From: Desulfospira joergensenii DSM 10085
Lineage (GTDB): Bacteria; Desulfobacterota; Desulfobacteria; Desulfobacterales; Desulfobacteraceae
NCBI RefSeq assembly: GCF_000420085.1
Contig: NZ_ATUG01000004.1
Coordinates: 1-52,176 of the forward strand
Direction: 5' to 3'
DNA length: 52,176 nt
The notes beneath the pieces are model-generated. The model was not told where the DNA came from. It made no database searches and was given only the letters and a program-made list of their open reading frames with translations. Shown piece by piece: positions 15,585 through 23,926 of the stretch (position 1 is its first letter; the number at the start of each line of letters is the position of its first letter). The position numbers and the translations under genes are program-made.

Positions 15585-16261
15585 TTTTTCACTCCGCCTT
15601 TATCAAGTCTTTTAATTGAATATTCTTCGATCTGCATGCCGGTCGGATTGATTAAATGAACCCCGTTCTTTCTAGGATCCAAAACCACATGCTGATCATA
15701 AAAGGCATAACGCATTGTTATGATCCATTCTTGCCTTAACGGATCTGCCTGGCCGTCGTGGTTTTTATCAACGCCGTCCGTTGTGTCGGTTGTTTCCATC
15801 ATGACTTGGTGAATATTCGCTCCCAGGGGGGTGTCACTGATAATATGGACAGACCGCTTTTTACCTTCCTGGTAATAAAGGCTTTTGTCCTTGTTCCCGT
15901 AAAGCTCTTTAAACACCTTGGTTACCTGGGGGTTGCTGTATGCTATGACGTGTTCATACCTGGGGGCCTCGGTCACTTTATCGACCGTTTCCCGGCATGA
16001 TACATAAGACCTTAAAAACATACTGATAAGGGCCTGGTTTGCCCTTATATTCCGCCCTGCCCTCTCAACCACTACAAAGCTATTGGTTGAATGCTGAAAC
16101 TCGACATAAACAGGTTCTATGGTTTTTAGCGGGAATAAAAGGGTTAGTGCTACACCCTGCCCTGCTACGACCAGGCCGAGGACAACCACGACAAAAAGCA
16201 AAATCCTGTTGTTGGTCACGGCTTGCAGCCATGGAATTGAGGGATTTTTTTTATTTGCCAT
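15581..16261 (-). CDS. virB8: VirB8/TrbF-like inner-membrane assembly factor
   Basis: The 226-residue protein nucleates assembly of the channel. A short cytoplasmic N-terminus is followed by a membrane segment (about 18-40) and a periplasmic NTF2-like domain, with MRYAFYDQHVVLDPRKNG near the end, as in TrbF. It begins seven bases after the small lipoprotein gene and overlaps virB9. Length is typical. Confidence 0.92.
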   Translation of the reverse strand: MANKKNPSIPWLQAVTNNRILLFVVVVLGLVVAGQGVALTLLFPLKTIEPVYVEFQHSTNSFVVVERAGRNIRANQALISMFLRSYVSCRETVDKVTEAPRYEHVIAYSNPQVTKVFKELYGNKDKSLYYQEGKKRSVHIISDTPLGANIHQVMMETTDTTDGVDKNHDGQADPLRQEWIITMRYAFYDQHVVLDPRKNGVHLINPTGMQIEEYSIKRLDKGGVKN

Positions 16262-16267
16262 GAGCCG

Positions 16268-16438
16268 CTATCCTCGACTAGTGGGAAGGCAAGCGCAGGG
16301 CGACTTTTTAAGGTCGTTTTGATTCTTTTTAAAGGTGGAAAAACAGCCGACAGAACACAAAAGCCCTAGAATCAAGGCGATTGTGGCCGCTTTTTTCAGA
16401 AGTTGTGCAATTGAGCAATTTTTGATAATTTTATCCAT
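16268..16438 (-). CDS. virB7: VirB7-like lipoprotein (56 aa)
   Basis: A 56-residue protein with a basic start, a hydrophobic stretch and the lipobox SVGC (cysteine about residue 32) would be lipidated and anchored in the outer membrane, where VirB7 stabilises VirB9. The remainder is short and basic, with two further cysteines (PCAC) that could form a disulphide. It sits exactly where virB7 belongs, between virB6 and virB8, and ends seven bases before virB8. The identification is from the lipobox, size and gene order. Confidence 0.8.
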   Translation of the reverse strand: MDKIIKNCSIAQLLKKAATIALILGLLCSVGCFSTFKKNQNDLKKSPCACLPTSRG

Positions 16439-16475
16439 GTCAAAATTCCTTTCCGTTTGGGGTTTTGATGTTCCA

Positions 16476-16507
16476 GCCCTGGCCGGTGTTGCCGCACCTG
16501 CCAGGGC
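16476..16507 (-). repeat. Intergenic hairpin between virB6 and virB7
   Basis: GCCCTGG (16476-16482) pairs with CCAGGGC (16501-16507), with additional GGTG/CACC pairing inside. It belongs to the same palindrome class as 1631-1653 and 41798-41820. On the minus strand there is no T-tract after it, so read-through is expected; it may adjust relative mRNA levels. Confidence 0.5.
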
Positions 16508-16519
16508 ATTTTTGTTTTA

Positions 16520-17587
16520 TTATTTATTGTTTTCGGGATTTATTCCCATCATTCTACTATAATTCATATCTCCACTCACCATGGCTCCGCCTGCTTTTTG
16601 GGCTTGATTGACCCCCCACATAACTCCCTTTCCAGCACCCGCAATCGCAGCATTGCCGCCATTAAACTTACTCAAACCAAACACAGCGGCCCCGGCTCCG
16701 GCTGCTTTACCCACTGCCCCGGCGATACTTGCGGTTGATCCGGGCATTACTCCAACAATATCCCCTGCATATTCAGAAGAAAGGCGGAGGGTGCAAAAAG
16801 TGAGGATGGACCAACAAACAGCGGCTAAATATTCCGGAGAAAACAACCCGGCGGAACCTTCCAATTTCATTAAATCATTCAAACAGGCATAAAGGCCAAA
16901 ATAGCACACAGACATAATAATAGAGGCGAAAATGATAGTCATGGAATGCCGGGCAATAGCCTTGATCCAGTTATAAAAGATAAAACGGGTTTCTTTAAAG
17001 GCCGCAAAGAAAATACAGATTCCACCCAACGCAAACATTACATACAGACTAAAAAAACCGAGAACGATCTGAACAATAAAAGCAACATACGCAGCCGAAT
17101 AGATAGCGATGAGAAGAATAACCAAAAAAGCACTTTTAAGAAAAGGCCAGAACCCATCCATAATACCGCCAGGTAATTTTAATCCTCCTAAATAATCAAA
17201 AATATTGTGCGATAGAGAATCTAAGTTTGAAAACAATCCTTCCAAACCAGTTGCGGAAGAGTTCCCGTCTTGAATAACCCCAATGAAAAATGAGGAAAGA
17301 TCAAAAACTAAGGAATCTATGGGATCAATAACCCATTTAATATAAAGATCTGTTTCCACTACAAGGCCCCATAATAACGGTAAAAGAATAACACTTATTA
17401 GCAATTCTTTTGTCCGTTCCCCGCCCTTCCCTTTCATGATCATAATTCCCGTAAGAGTCACATAAAACAGGACAAAAGCCCGGCCAAATGTACCAAAAGA
17501 CTTTAATAGCATAGGGAATAAGGTATAAATATATTCATTTAGCTTGTCATAAAATGAAAGAAAAAGACTATAAACGAAAGTATTCAT
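16520..17587 (-). CDS. virB6: VirB6/TrbL-like inner-membrane channel protein
   Basis: The 355-residue polytopic protein contributes the inner-membrane part of the DNA path. Membrane segments are visible near residues 35-50, 62-80, 150-175, 178-200 and 215-235, and a glycine/alanine-rich C-terminus (GKAAGAGAAVFG) follows, typical of VirB6/TrbL. It is nine bases after virB5. Gene order supports the assignment more than any single motif. Confidence 0.85.
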   Translation of the reverse strand: MNTFVYSLFLSFYDKLNEYIYTLFPMLLKSFGTFGRAFVLFYVTLTGIMIMKGKGGERTKELLISVILLPLLWGLVVETDLYIKWVIDPIDSLVFDLSSFFIGVIQDGNSSATGLEGLFSNLDSLSHNIFDYLGGLKLPGGIMDGFWPFLKSAFLVILLIAIYSAAYVAFIVQIVLGFFSLYVMFALGGICIFFAAFKETRFIFYNWIKAIARHSMTIIFASIIMSVCYFGLYACLNDLMKLEGSAGLFSPEYLAAVCWSILTFCTLRLSSEYAGDIVGVMPGSTASIAGAVGKAAGAGAAVFGLSKFNGGNAAIAGAGKGVMWGVNQAQKAGGAMVSGDMNYSRMMGINPENNK

Positions 17588-17596
17588 AAAAACCCC

Positions 17597-18463
17597 TTAT
17601 TTCCTATATTTATTTCTAATATCCTTCATCGCTTTACGGGCTGAATCGTTGGTATTAATACCTTTCTCATCTAAATAAGCTTTCATTGGTTGATAGTCGG
17701 ATATAGTTTTTTTGTTTGTTTCCATATCCTTCTGAAACTGCTTCATTGCCTCGTCTGAAACGCCCTCAAAATTCACCATGCTTTGGGCCTCCCCAATATA
17801 GGCGGTCAGAGAAATAAGGTCGTTTATGGCTTTAAGGATCTCCACCAGGACTAGATTATTCAAATCCAGAGCGTATTTAGTTCCTTTCTCTTCTACATCT
17901 ATTTTTTCAGCAAGTTCCTTTATTTTCGCTATCCTCTCCGGCATAGAAGCATGGACACTTTCCGCCTGATTAATGGCTTGATCTAGGCTCTTTTGTCTCA
18001 TATGGAACTTGTCATTTAAATCCTCTAGCTGTTCTATCTGGTCTTTGGTCAGGCGGGGATCATCGAATATCTCTTTCAGTATATCCTCTGCACTGATCCA
18101 ATCCCCCCCTCCCCCTTCCCCTTCCAAAATTGAATCTAAATAGCTTTCAGCATATTTTTGTAATTCCGTGGGGCTGTTTTTCAAGTCTTGTACGAAAGAT
18201 TGAAGATCTGAAATTGTACCAATGGCGTGATTATACGTTCCTTCCATTAAATTCCGCATTTCTTTAGTTTCTTCTAGTGCTGACTCAGCCGTTTCTAATT
18301 GTTTTTTGAGCTTATCAAGCTCTTTCGTGGAAAGTTTAAGCATTTCCACGTAATAAGTGTAACCCTTTACATCCGAAACGATATCTCCCGCCCCAAAAAG
18401 AGCAAAAGCATTTAAAGGAAAAACCAAGAACATGCAGCATAAAGCGATTGTTTTTTTCATCAT
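17597..18463 (-). CDS. virB5: VirB5/TrbJ-like pilus-associated protein
   Basis: The 288-residue exported protein has a signal peptide (1-21) and long amphipathic helices, for example TKELDKLKKQLETAESALEE, as in TrbJ/VirB5, the minor pilus component at the pilus tip. A second helical block carries the typical LVEILKAINDLISLTAYIGE stretch near residue 215. Its place between virB4 and virB6 agrees. Confidence 0.88.
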   Translation of the reverse strand: MMKKTIALCCMFLVFPLNAFALFGAGDIVSDVKGYTYYVEMLKLSTKELDKLKKQLETAESALEETKEMRNLMEGTYNHAIGTISDLQSFVQDLKNSPTELQKYAESYLDSILEGEGGGGDWISAEDILKEIFDDPRLTKDQIEQLEDLNDKFHMRQKSLDQAINQAESVHASMPERIAKIKELAEKIDVEEKGTKYALDLNNLVLVEILKAINDLISLTAYIGEAQSMVNFEGVSDEAMKQFQKDMETNKKTISDYQPMKAYLDEKGINTNDSARKAMKDIRNKYRK

Positions 18464-18472
18464 TACTCCTTT

Positions 18473-20803
18473 TTAAACAGCCAGGCGGTTAGTACGGCGT
18501 TCACCGTTGATAAATAAACTTTTCCACTCAGTAGTTTTATTTTTTAGTTTTGCCAACCTCTGAATTGACGAGGCGGAGGAATCAAAAACTTGTAAATATC
18601 TTTCCAGGGGGGAAAGATCGATGTTTAAAATAACACTTTCCCCGTCTTTTCTTTTAATCATGACTTGCCGGGGATGCGGTCTTTTTATCCATGCAAATTC
18701 CGTTTCATTCAACCGCAATTCGTCAACATAATGTTTTCTTTCAGCCCGGGGCTCCGGAAACAGGATATAAGTTCCGATGTTATTTTTTATTTTAGATGCA
18801 ATCTTATGATCCAGGACCGAACCGGCCTCTTGAATTGCCCCAATAAAAACCCCATCGGTTTTCCTGATTTCCTCCAGCATCATTTCAATTTTCGGGGAAA
18901 AGGTTTCAGAAACAAGATATTTGCCCAACTCATCAACAAAAACAGCGTAGCCACCATCTTCCCTGGCTTTAATAAAAAGCTTATGAAAAATATAATATGC
19001 CATCGGCCCCAGGATATCCGGAGCATTGAGTAAAGCGGTCATTTCAATTGTTACCAACGGATTGGAAAAATCCAGAGCATCCCTTTTACCATTAAAGTAT
19101 GCTTCTTCCGATCCGCCAGGGAGCCAGCGGTCCAGGGCCTTCCTTACAGAACCTTCCTCTTTTAAAGAAAAAGCATCGGCCAGGTTAGCAAGGGTTCGGC
19201 TGTTTTTCTCTAAGGAAAACGCCTGGACCACGGCTTGACCAATCAAGTCAATGGATTTTTCATCCATTTTCCCTGTCAAAACCTGAAACCATTGGGATAG
19301 AAAGGTTCGGTTTTCCGGGGTATTGTCAAGCTGTAAAGGATTGATCGACAACCCCTTGGTCATGTCTATATGTTCACCGTCCAGCATCCGAGTAAAAATC
19401 TCCATTCCCCGGAGCCGGTCAAAAGCCAAAACCCGAAAATTTGGGAATTTAAAGCATTGGGACAGTAAAAAGCTTGTGAATGTCGTTTTTCCGCTGCCGG
19501 TGCCGCCGATTACCAGTGTATTACCCAGGACTGTTTTTTCCGGGGAAATATGAAAAATAAAAGAGTGTTCAGATTCGGCCAAAGTTTTAAATACGGCCAC
19601 GGGTTCCTTGCCCCAGGAGCATGAATCATACCCCTCCCCGACAGTCGCAAACGTACAAAAATGGGCGGCGTTTTCACTGGTTAAAAACCGTTGACGGCAA
19701 TTGAATGTTTGATATTCCGGAAACCGGGACCAGAAAAGAGCCTCTTGATTAACTCCTTCCCTCACAGTCCGGTATCCAAAAGACTCGATCGTGTTTTTAA
19801 CAACCGTTACAGCATGTTCTAGTTCTTCTTGTGTATTGCCAAATATTTCAATCGCCCACCGGTGAGAGATCATTGAAATGTGATCCGCCTGGACTCTTTG
19901 TTGAAGCTCTAATAATTCTGTTTGGATAATTTCAGATCCCTTTGAAAAAACGGAGGCATTTTTTAATTTATCTTGAAACATTGAAATCGCTTCATTTTTA
20001 TTCATATTTGCAAGAGTTTGATAAATAGATAACTCATGCCGGACTTTAAAAATTGCATCCAAAAGCCCTTGGTCGGATGCGTTTGCCGGACTTTTTATAT
20101 AAACCCAGGCAGAATATTTTTTCCGGCTGGCGTGTTCGTAAACTTGATATCTTTTCCGGCTAGGCCACTTAAGAGAAGTTCCGGACAATAGCCCCTCCAG
20201 AATTCCGGATTCCGGGAGTTTTTGGGAAACAGGTTCCCCGTTTATCATCCAACCCCAATAACTTGCCAATTCATCGCCTTTAAGCTCCCTTGGTCCGTAT
20301 TCCTGGAGCCGGACAGAGATATCTCTTATACAATCGTCAAGTTTTCTTAAAAGCTCGTCCTGCCGGGACTCTCCTGAATCCCGTTGTTTTACCAAAAGTT
20401 GTAAATTATCTTTTAGATCCGGATCGGTTACAAAAATTAGAAAATGCCGGGTTCGGTATGTTCTGGAAAACTGCTTATTCCAGATCCGGGTGATACTCCC
20501 GGCAATATCTAATTCCGTCAGGTCATCTTTGATTTGTCTTGAGATTATCATTCGGTGGCTAGGTTGCAAGACTGTTATCTCGCTGTCTAATCCTTCAAAC
20601 CATTGTTTCCGGGTAGTGTAAAGGGATTCTATTACCTCGGGGGCCAGGCCGGAATAATCTTTGCCTGTCAATTCAACAACCCTTGCAAACTTTCCCCCTT
20701 TTGTAAGGGTTGTTTGCTCGTTGGGCCAGATTGCCAGGATCGGGCAGATATTATCCGCTTTTGTCAAATTGTTATCTCTAAATAAATTACGGAGTATATT
20801 CAC
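18473..20803 (-). CDS. virB4: VirB4/TrbE-like ATPase
   Basis: This largest transfer ATPase (776 residues) drives pilin extraction and substrate translocation. Walker A is GGTGSGKT (433-440), and Walker B is in AVFVDELG (about 628-635). The N-terminal CagE/TrbE domain covers about 20-400. Length is normal for the family. Its start overlaps the virB3 stop by 17 bases. Confidence 0.96.
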   Translation of the reverse strand: MNILRNLFRDNNLTKADNICPILAIWPNEQTTLTKGGKFARVVELTGKDYSGLAPEVIESLYTTRKQWFEGLDSEITVLQPSHRMIISRQIKDDLTELDIAGSITRIWNKQFSRTYRTRHFLIFVTDPDLKDNLQLLVKQRDSGESRQDELLRKLDDCIRDISVRLQEYGPRELKGDELASYWGWMINGEPVSQKLPESGILEGLLSGTSLKWPSRKRYQVYEHASRKKYSAWVYIKSPANASDQGLLDAIFKVRHELSIYQTLANMNKNEAISMFQDKLKNASVFSKGSEIIQTELLELQQRVQADHISMISHRWAIEIFGNTQEELEHAVTVVKNTIESFGYRTVREGVNQEALFWSRFPEYQTFNCRQRFLTSENAAHFCTFATVGEGYDSCSWGKEPVAVFKTLAESEHSFIFHISPEKTVLGNTLVIGGTGSGKTTFTSFLLSQCFKFPNFRVLAFDRLRGMEIFTRMLDGEHIDMTKGLSINPLQLDNTPENRTFLSQWFQVLTGKMDEKSIDLIGQAVVQAFSLEKNSRTLANLADAFSLKEEGSVRKALDRWLPGGSEEAYFNGKRDALDFSNPLVTIEMTALLNAPDILGPMAYYIFHKLFIKAREDGGYAVFVDELGKYLVSETFSPKIEMMLEEIRKTDGVFIGAIQEAGSVLDHKIASKIKNNIGTYILFPEPRAERKHYVDELRLNETEFAWIKRPHPRQVMIKRKDGESVILNIDLSPLERYLQVFDSSASSIQRLAKLKNKTTEWKSLFINGERRTNRLAV

Positions 20804-21062
20804 GACCTTTGTAGCTCCCTTTTGTTGCTTTCAGCTTGAAGAATCGAACAGCATAAACAGTGAAAAATTCCGGATCTTCTTTAGCTTTCAAAGCTCCATA
20901 TATCCAGGCAATCAGGGCGGCGGGGAACATTACAAAAATATTCCCCGCTATACCCGTAATAATTGCGATTATCACCACGCTAAAAATGGCATAATCCCTT
21001 GGAACGCTTTTTATTAGCGTGGGTTTCCAAGGAGTCGGATATATGATCCTGCGATGATCCAT
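20787..21062 (-). CDS. virB3: VirB3/TrbD-like membrane protein
   Basis: The 91-residue protein has the VirB3 layout: a short polar start with PTPWKPTLI, then two close membrane segments (about 26-60) and a basic C-terminus. It overlaps virB2 by one base and virB4 by 17 bases. Assigned from size, topology and order. Confidence 0.88.
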   Translation of the reverse strand: MDHRRIIYPTPWKPTLIKSVPRDYAIFSVVIIAIITGIAGNIFVMFPAALIAWIYGALKAKEDPEFFTVYAVRFFKLKATKGSYKGREYTP

Positions 21063-21364
21063 TAAGTGTCAAACGCCCAATCTGCGATTGCAGCCCCGGA
21101 GGCAATAATAATAGCACCGCCTATGATCCTAAGAGCCCATTCCATACGCAATTTATTAAACATCAAAGCGATTGCCGCAACAACAATAATAACCGTACAG
21201 ACGGCAATAGCAAAATCACCGGAAAGATATTTTGTCAGCTCGTCGGCTTTTTTTGTTGCCGATTCGAAAGGATCGTCTGCACCAATCGCTTTCGCAACAT
21301 TAAAAACAAACAGATAGAACGTAATTCCAAGATTCTGAATCAATCGGTTTTTAATTTGATTCAT
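21062..21364 (-). CDS. virB2: VirB2/TrbC-like major pilin
   Basis: The 100-residue propilin has an N-terminal signal-like helix ending near AKAIGA, then two hydrophobic segments (about 54-70 and 80-97) separated by a short basic loop (NKLRMEWALR). This is the standard VirB2/TrbC pilin topology. It begins the canonical virB2-virB11 run. Confidence 0.88.
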   Translation of the reverse strand: MNQIKNRLIQNLGITFYLFVFNVAKAIGADDPFESATKKADELTKYLSGDFAIAVCTVIIVVAAIALMFNKLRMEWALRIIGGAIIIASGAAIADWAFDT

Positions 21365-21378
21365 TAAAATTCTCCTTT

Positions 21379-21675
21379 TTAAATGGTGGTTGCCCCTAAT
21401 TGATAGACCCAGGCGGGTTGCTCCGCCAGGTAAGCAAGGGCCGTTGTTATAAGTTCAGCTTTGCTTTTGAATTCACCAGAACTCAAAAGGGCTGATAAAT
21501 ATTCCTCACCTTTCGGTGAGAGTTCTATTCTCTTATTAACCTTCTCACATTCAGGAATATTTTTCGGGCGGCTGCCGTCAATCATAAGATAACAACCTAA
21601 CCCAACCGCTTTTAACAGCGAATCCTTACAAAGTGACGATGGTATACGGGTCCGAATTTTTATTTTTTCTGACAT
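21379..21675 (-). CDS. Small basic protein at the head of the transfer operon (98 aa)
   Basis: The 98-residue protein starts KIKIRTRIPSSLCKDSLLKA and contains a helical LSPKGEEYLSALLSSGEFKS stretch. The first 20 residues look like a beta strand plus helix, as in ribbon-helix-helix regulators, but the match is weak. Being first in the operon and behind a structured leader, it could be a transfer regulator; this is inference. It lies 14 bases before virB2. Confidence 0.6.
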   Translation of the reverse strand: MSEKIKIRTRIPSSLCKDSLLKAVGLGCYLMIDGSRPKNIPECEKVNKRIELSPKGEEYLSALLSSGEFKSKAELITTALAYLAEQPAWVYQLGATTI

Positions 21676-21719
21676 GATCCCTTTGTAGATATAGAAAAAT
21701 TAAAAGAAATAAAGGGATC
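21676..21719 (-). promoter_or_regulatory. Ribosome-binding-site sequestering hairpin
   Basis: On the minus strand, GATCCCTTT (21719-21711) is complementary to AAAGGGATC (21684-21676), which directly precedes the ATG at 21675 and holds the ribosome binding site. The nine-base perfect stem with a 26-nt AT-rich loop would hide the site of the first transfer gene, giving translational control of the operon. Confidence 0.55.
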
Positions 21720-21768
21720 GCGGATTGAAAGATGGGTTTTTGCTTGCTATTATAGATATAGATCAATG

Positions 21769-21837
21769 CGCTATCCCTTGCTTTATAGCGTTCTTGGTTC
21801 AGGCTTATTGGGGGTTCTACCCAACCCCCTTTAAGCC
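21769..21837 (-). ncRNA. Two-hairpin cis-regulatory RNA motif, instance on the transfer operon
   Basis: Read on the minus strand, P1 is GGGGGTT/AACCCCC around the loop GGGTAG (21829-21810), extended by an outer GGCTTA/TAAGCC pairing. P2 is CGCTAT/ATAGCG enclosing AAAGCAAGGG (21790-21769). Loops match the six plus-strand copies while both stems differ. Here the motif is about 95 bases from the start codon, so it is not simply the ribosome binding site. A cryptic plus-strand terminator reading of the same DNA (GC stem then T-run) is possible. Confidence 0.75.
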
Positions 21838-22079
21838 GATTTTTTTTCTTTAAAACTTACTTTTAACGTCAACCTTTCCAAGCCGACTTTTTCCAAAAAC
21901 TACATATAAAAAACACTTCTGTCAACGCAAAAACACATTTTTTAAATACTTTTTTTCACAAAATATGTGAAAATTAGCCAATATTGGGAATTTTTTTTCC
22001 TAATTTGTCTATATTTGACTATATAGTTTGCCTTGTGGGATAAATTTGTGCCAACGGAGCAATGTCTATGCCACTTTTT
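21838..22079. other. AT-rich intergenic region, probable promoter of the transfer operon
   Basis: The rest of the 400-base gap between the transfer operon and the replication-like genes is AT-rich, with long A and T runs and several short inverted repeats such as TTTTTTTCACAAAATATGTGAAAA-type symmetry near 21950-21975. A minus-strand promoter for the transfer operon should lie here, but no single clear -35/-10 pair stands out. Confidence 0.35.
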
Positions 22080-22508
22080 TTAAATTATTACCTTTTGCCC
22101 GGCAGTTAAAATTATTTTTTCTACTTGATTTCGATCCTCAAGATTGCAAGGCTGCCAGTTGAAAGTAATCTTAGGTTGATTGTAATAGACATATTTGAGA
22201 TTTTTTATAACCACTTCGTCAATAGTTCTTTCTTCATGGTTGTAAACTTCTATCCATTTAATTGCCAAGGGATCTAATTTTAGTTTTTCACACACCAGAG
22301 GGGCTAAAAAACTCACACAATTTGTGATTGATGTTCCTGAATCCAGCCCTTGATCAACTGCGATTATCCAAGGTCGATCCCGTTCTATTCCTTCTGCGAT
22401 AATTAAATGGCAAAAACTATCCCATTCTTCATAATTTTCTTGTTCTTTAAAAGAACCAAAACCTTTCCATTTAAAAATTGAATTGTAAACAACGCTAAAG
22501 CTTTGCAT
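22080..22508 (-). CDS. Hypothetical protein (142 aa)
   Basis: The protein has no signal peptide or membrane segment. It contains WIIAVDQGLDSGTSITNCVS near residues 47-66 and many aromatic residues. It follows the Rep-like gene by one base and is probably the last gene of the parA-rep-like operon. I recognise no family. Plasmid operons of this type often carry a small gene of unknown maintenance function at this place. Confidence 0.65.
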   Translation of the reverse strand: MQSFSVVYNSIFKWKGFGSFKEQENYEEWDSFCHLIIAEGIERDRPWIIAVDQGLDSGTSITNCVSFLAPLVCEKLKLDPLAIKWIEVYNHEERTIDEVVIKNLKYVYYNQPKITFNWQPCNLEDRNQVEKIILTAGQKVII

Positions 22509-22509
22509 T

Positions 22510-23862
22510 TCAATCGTCCTCTAAATTTTGGAACTCTAATTTTAAGGCATTTTCAAGTCTTGGATCTATGTTTCCAGAATCTTTAAATACCTGAATTGAA
22601 ATTTTTAATTTGTTTGTTGTATATCTTGATTCAATTTTTTTGATTAGCTCGGCTACAATTTCCGAGTTTTCTAAAAATTTCAAAAAAGCCAGTTTTTCGG
22701 CTATTGCCCGTTCTTTTTCCCTCAAAACTTCCATTTCTTCGGCGGCTTTCAATTGGGCCTCTATTTCGGCTTTTTTGATTCTGGTCGCTTTTTCTTGTGG
22801 CAACAAAAAATCAGGCGGCCTAGGCAAACCACCATCCGCCAAACAAGTAAAAAAATAATTTAAGGGTTTATCGGAATTACGAACGTTTTTTGAGTTTTCA
22901 GCAAACCGCAATTGAGTCAATAAAAAATCAGGTTCACAATGATCTAATTTTTCAATCCAGCCCTCACATTTTTTAAGCGTTAGTCCCTGCCCTTTCCAAT
23001 AAGCTGAATTTTCTAAATAGAAAGAAAGATTATTTAATAAACTTCTTTCTTTCTTATTAGAGGATTGTGCTTGTTCATTTGCTATTTTGCTTACTTGCCC
23101 ACTTGTTGAATTGTCAACCTGCTCATTTGTTAATCTATCAACTTGTCCACTTGTTTGCCAAGTTGTTGACTTGTTAACTTGTTCACTATTTATGACTAAG
23201 GTAGGCCCAAAAAACTGAATACATTTACCTTCATTCACTTGGCAGCTTGTACCTTTTTGGATACCATTGTTTATACTGAATGGTTTTGAAATATATCCTT
23301 TTTTGTAGAGACTTTCTAAACAGTATCGAACCGTTCCATATGGGATTTTAAAGTTTTTAGAACCGCCTATTCTTTCTGGTCCATGAACTTTAAAAGGTCT
23401 ATTAAAATAGATTTCGTAAAGGACTCTATATTGTTTTGGATTTAAATCTTTAGGTTTTTTTGAAAGATCAAATAAAATAGTATCCTGCCCACTTGCTGAG
23501 TTGTCAACTTGCTCATTTGTTAATCTATCAACTTGTCCACTTGTTTGCTCACTTGCTGAGTTTTTAATTTGCTCACTTGCTGTATTGTCAACTTGTTTAC
23601 CTGTTGAGTTGTCAATTTGTTTAGGCAATTGCTTGCTTGCTGTATTGTCAACTTGTTTAGGCAACTGTTTAGGCAACTGTTTAGTTGTTTGCTTACTTGT
23701 CAACTTGTTAGCTTGCTTGCTTGCTAAGTTGTTATGCTCATCTTTGGCTTGAGCTAATTTTTGAAGTGATTTTTTTTCGACTTCGAAGTTTTCTGGCGGC
23801 GTGTTATCAATGCTTTGTTGGGCAATTCTATCAGCTAAACTAAGTCTCTTTTTAGCGCTCAT
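22510..23862 (-). CDS. Rep-like winged-helix protein with KQ/NEQ repeats (450 aa)
   Basis: The N-terminal 120 residues consist of short degenerate repeats with Q or K every few positions (KQLPKQLPKQ, then VDNTASKQ); the phrase TSGQVDRLTNEQVDNS occurs twice, before and after a winged-helix-like domain (about 135-225, with KQYRVLYEIYF and PYGTVRYCLESLYKKGYI). A helical, E/K-rich C-terminus follows. Next to parA, this is best read as a plasmid replication initiator or partition adaptor, by context. The DNA under the repeats contains many copies of TCAACTTGT-like words, reminiscent of initiators carrying iterons inside their gene. Confidence 0.6.
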   Translation of the reverse strand: MSAKKRLSLADRIAQQSIDNTPPENFEVEKKSLQKLAQAKDEHNNLASKQANKLTSKQTTKQLPKQLPKQVDNTASKQLPKQIDNSTGKQVDNTASEQIKNSASEQTSGQVDRLTNEQVDNSASGQDTILFDLSKKPKDLNPKQYRVLYEIYFNRPFKVHGPERIGGSKNFKIPYGTVRYCLESLYKKGYISKPFSINNGIQKGTSCQVNEGKCIQFFGPTLVINSEQVNKSTTWQTSGQVDRLTNEQVDNSTSGQVSKIANEQAQSSNKKERSLLNNLSFYLENSAYWKGQGLTLKKCEGWIEKLDHCEPDFLLTQLRFAENSKNVRNSDKPLNYFFTCLADGGLPRPPDFLLPQEKATRIKKAEIEAQLKAAEEMEVLREKERAIAEKLAFLKFLENSEIVAELIKKIESRYTTNKLKISIQVFKDSGNIDPRLENALKLEFQNLEDD

Positions 23863-23926
23863 TTTTATAAACCCTATCTTTAAAATTTTCCCTTGCTAAA
23901 ATTTTCCCTTGCTACCCCAAGGGTTT

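Noticed and set aside
21802..21850. Plus-strand rho-independent terminator (GC stem followed by a T-run)
   Set aside because: No plus-strand gene lies upstream. On the minus strand the same stem carries the GGGTAG loop of the shared leader motif, which is the better explanation, although a dual function cannot be excluded.
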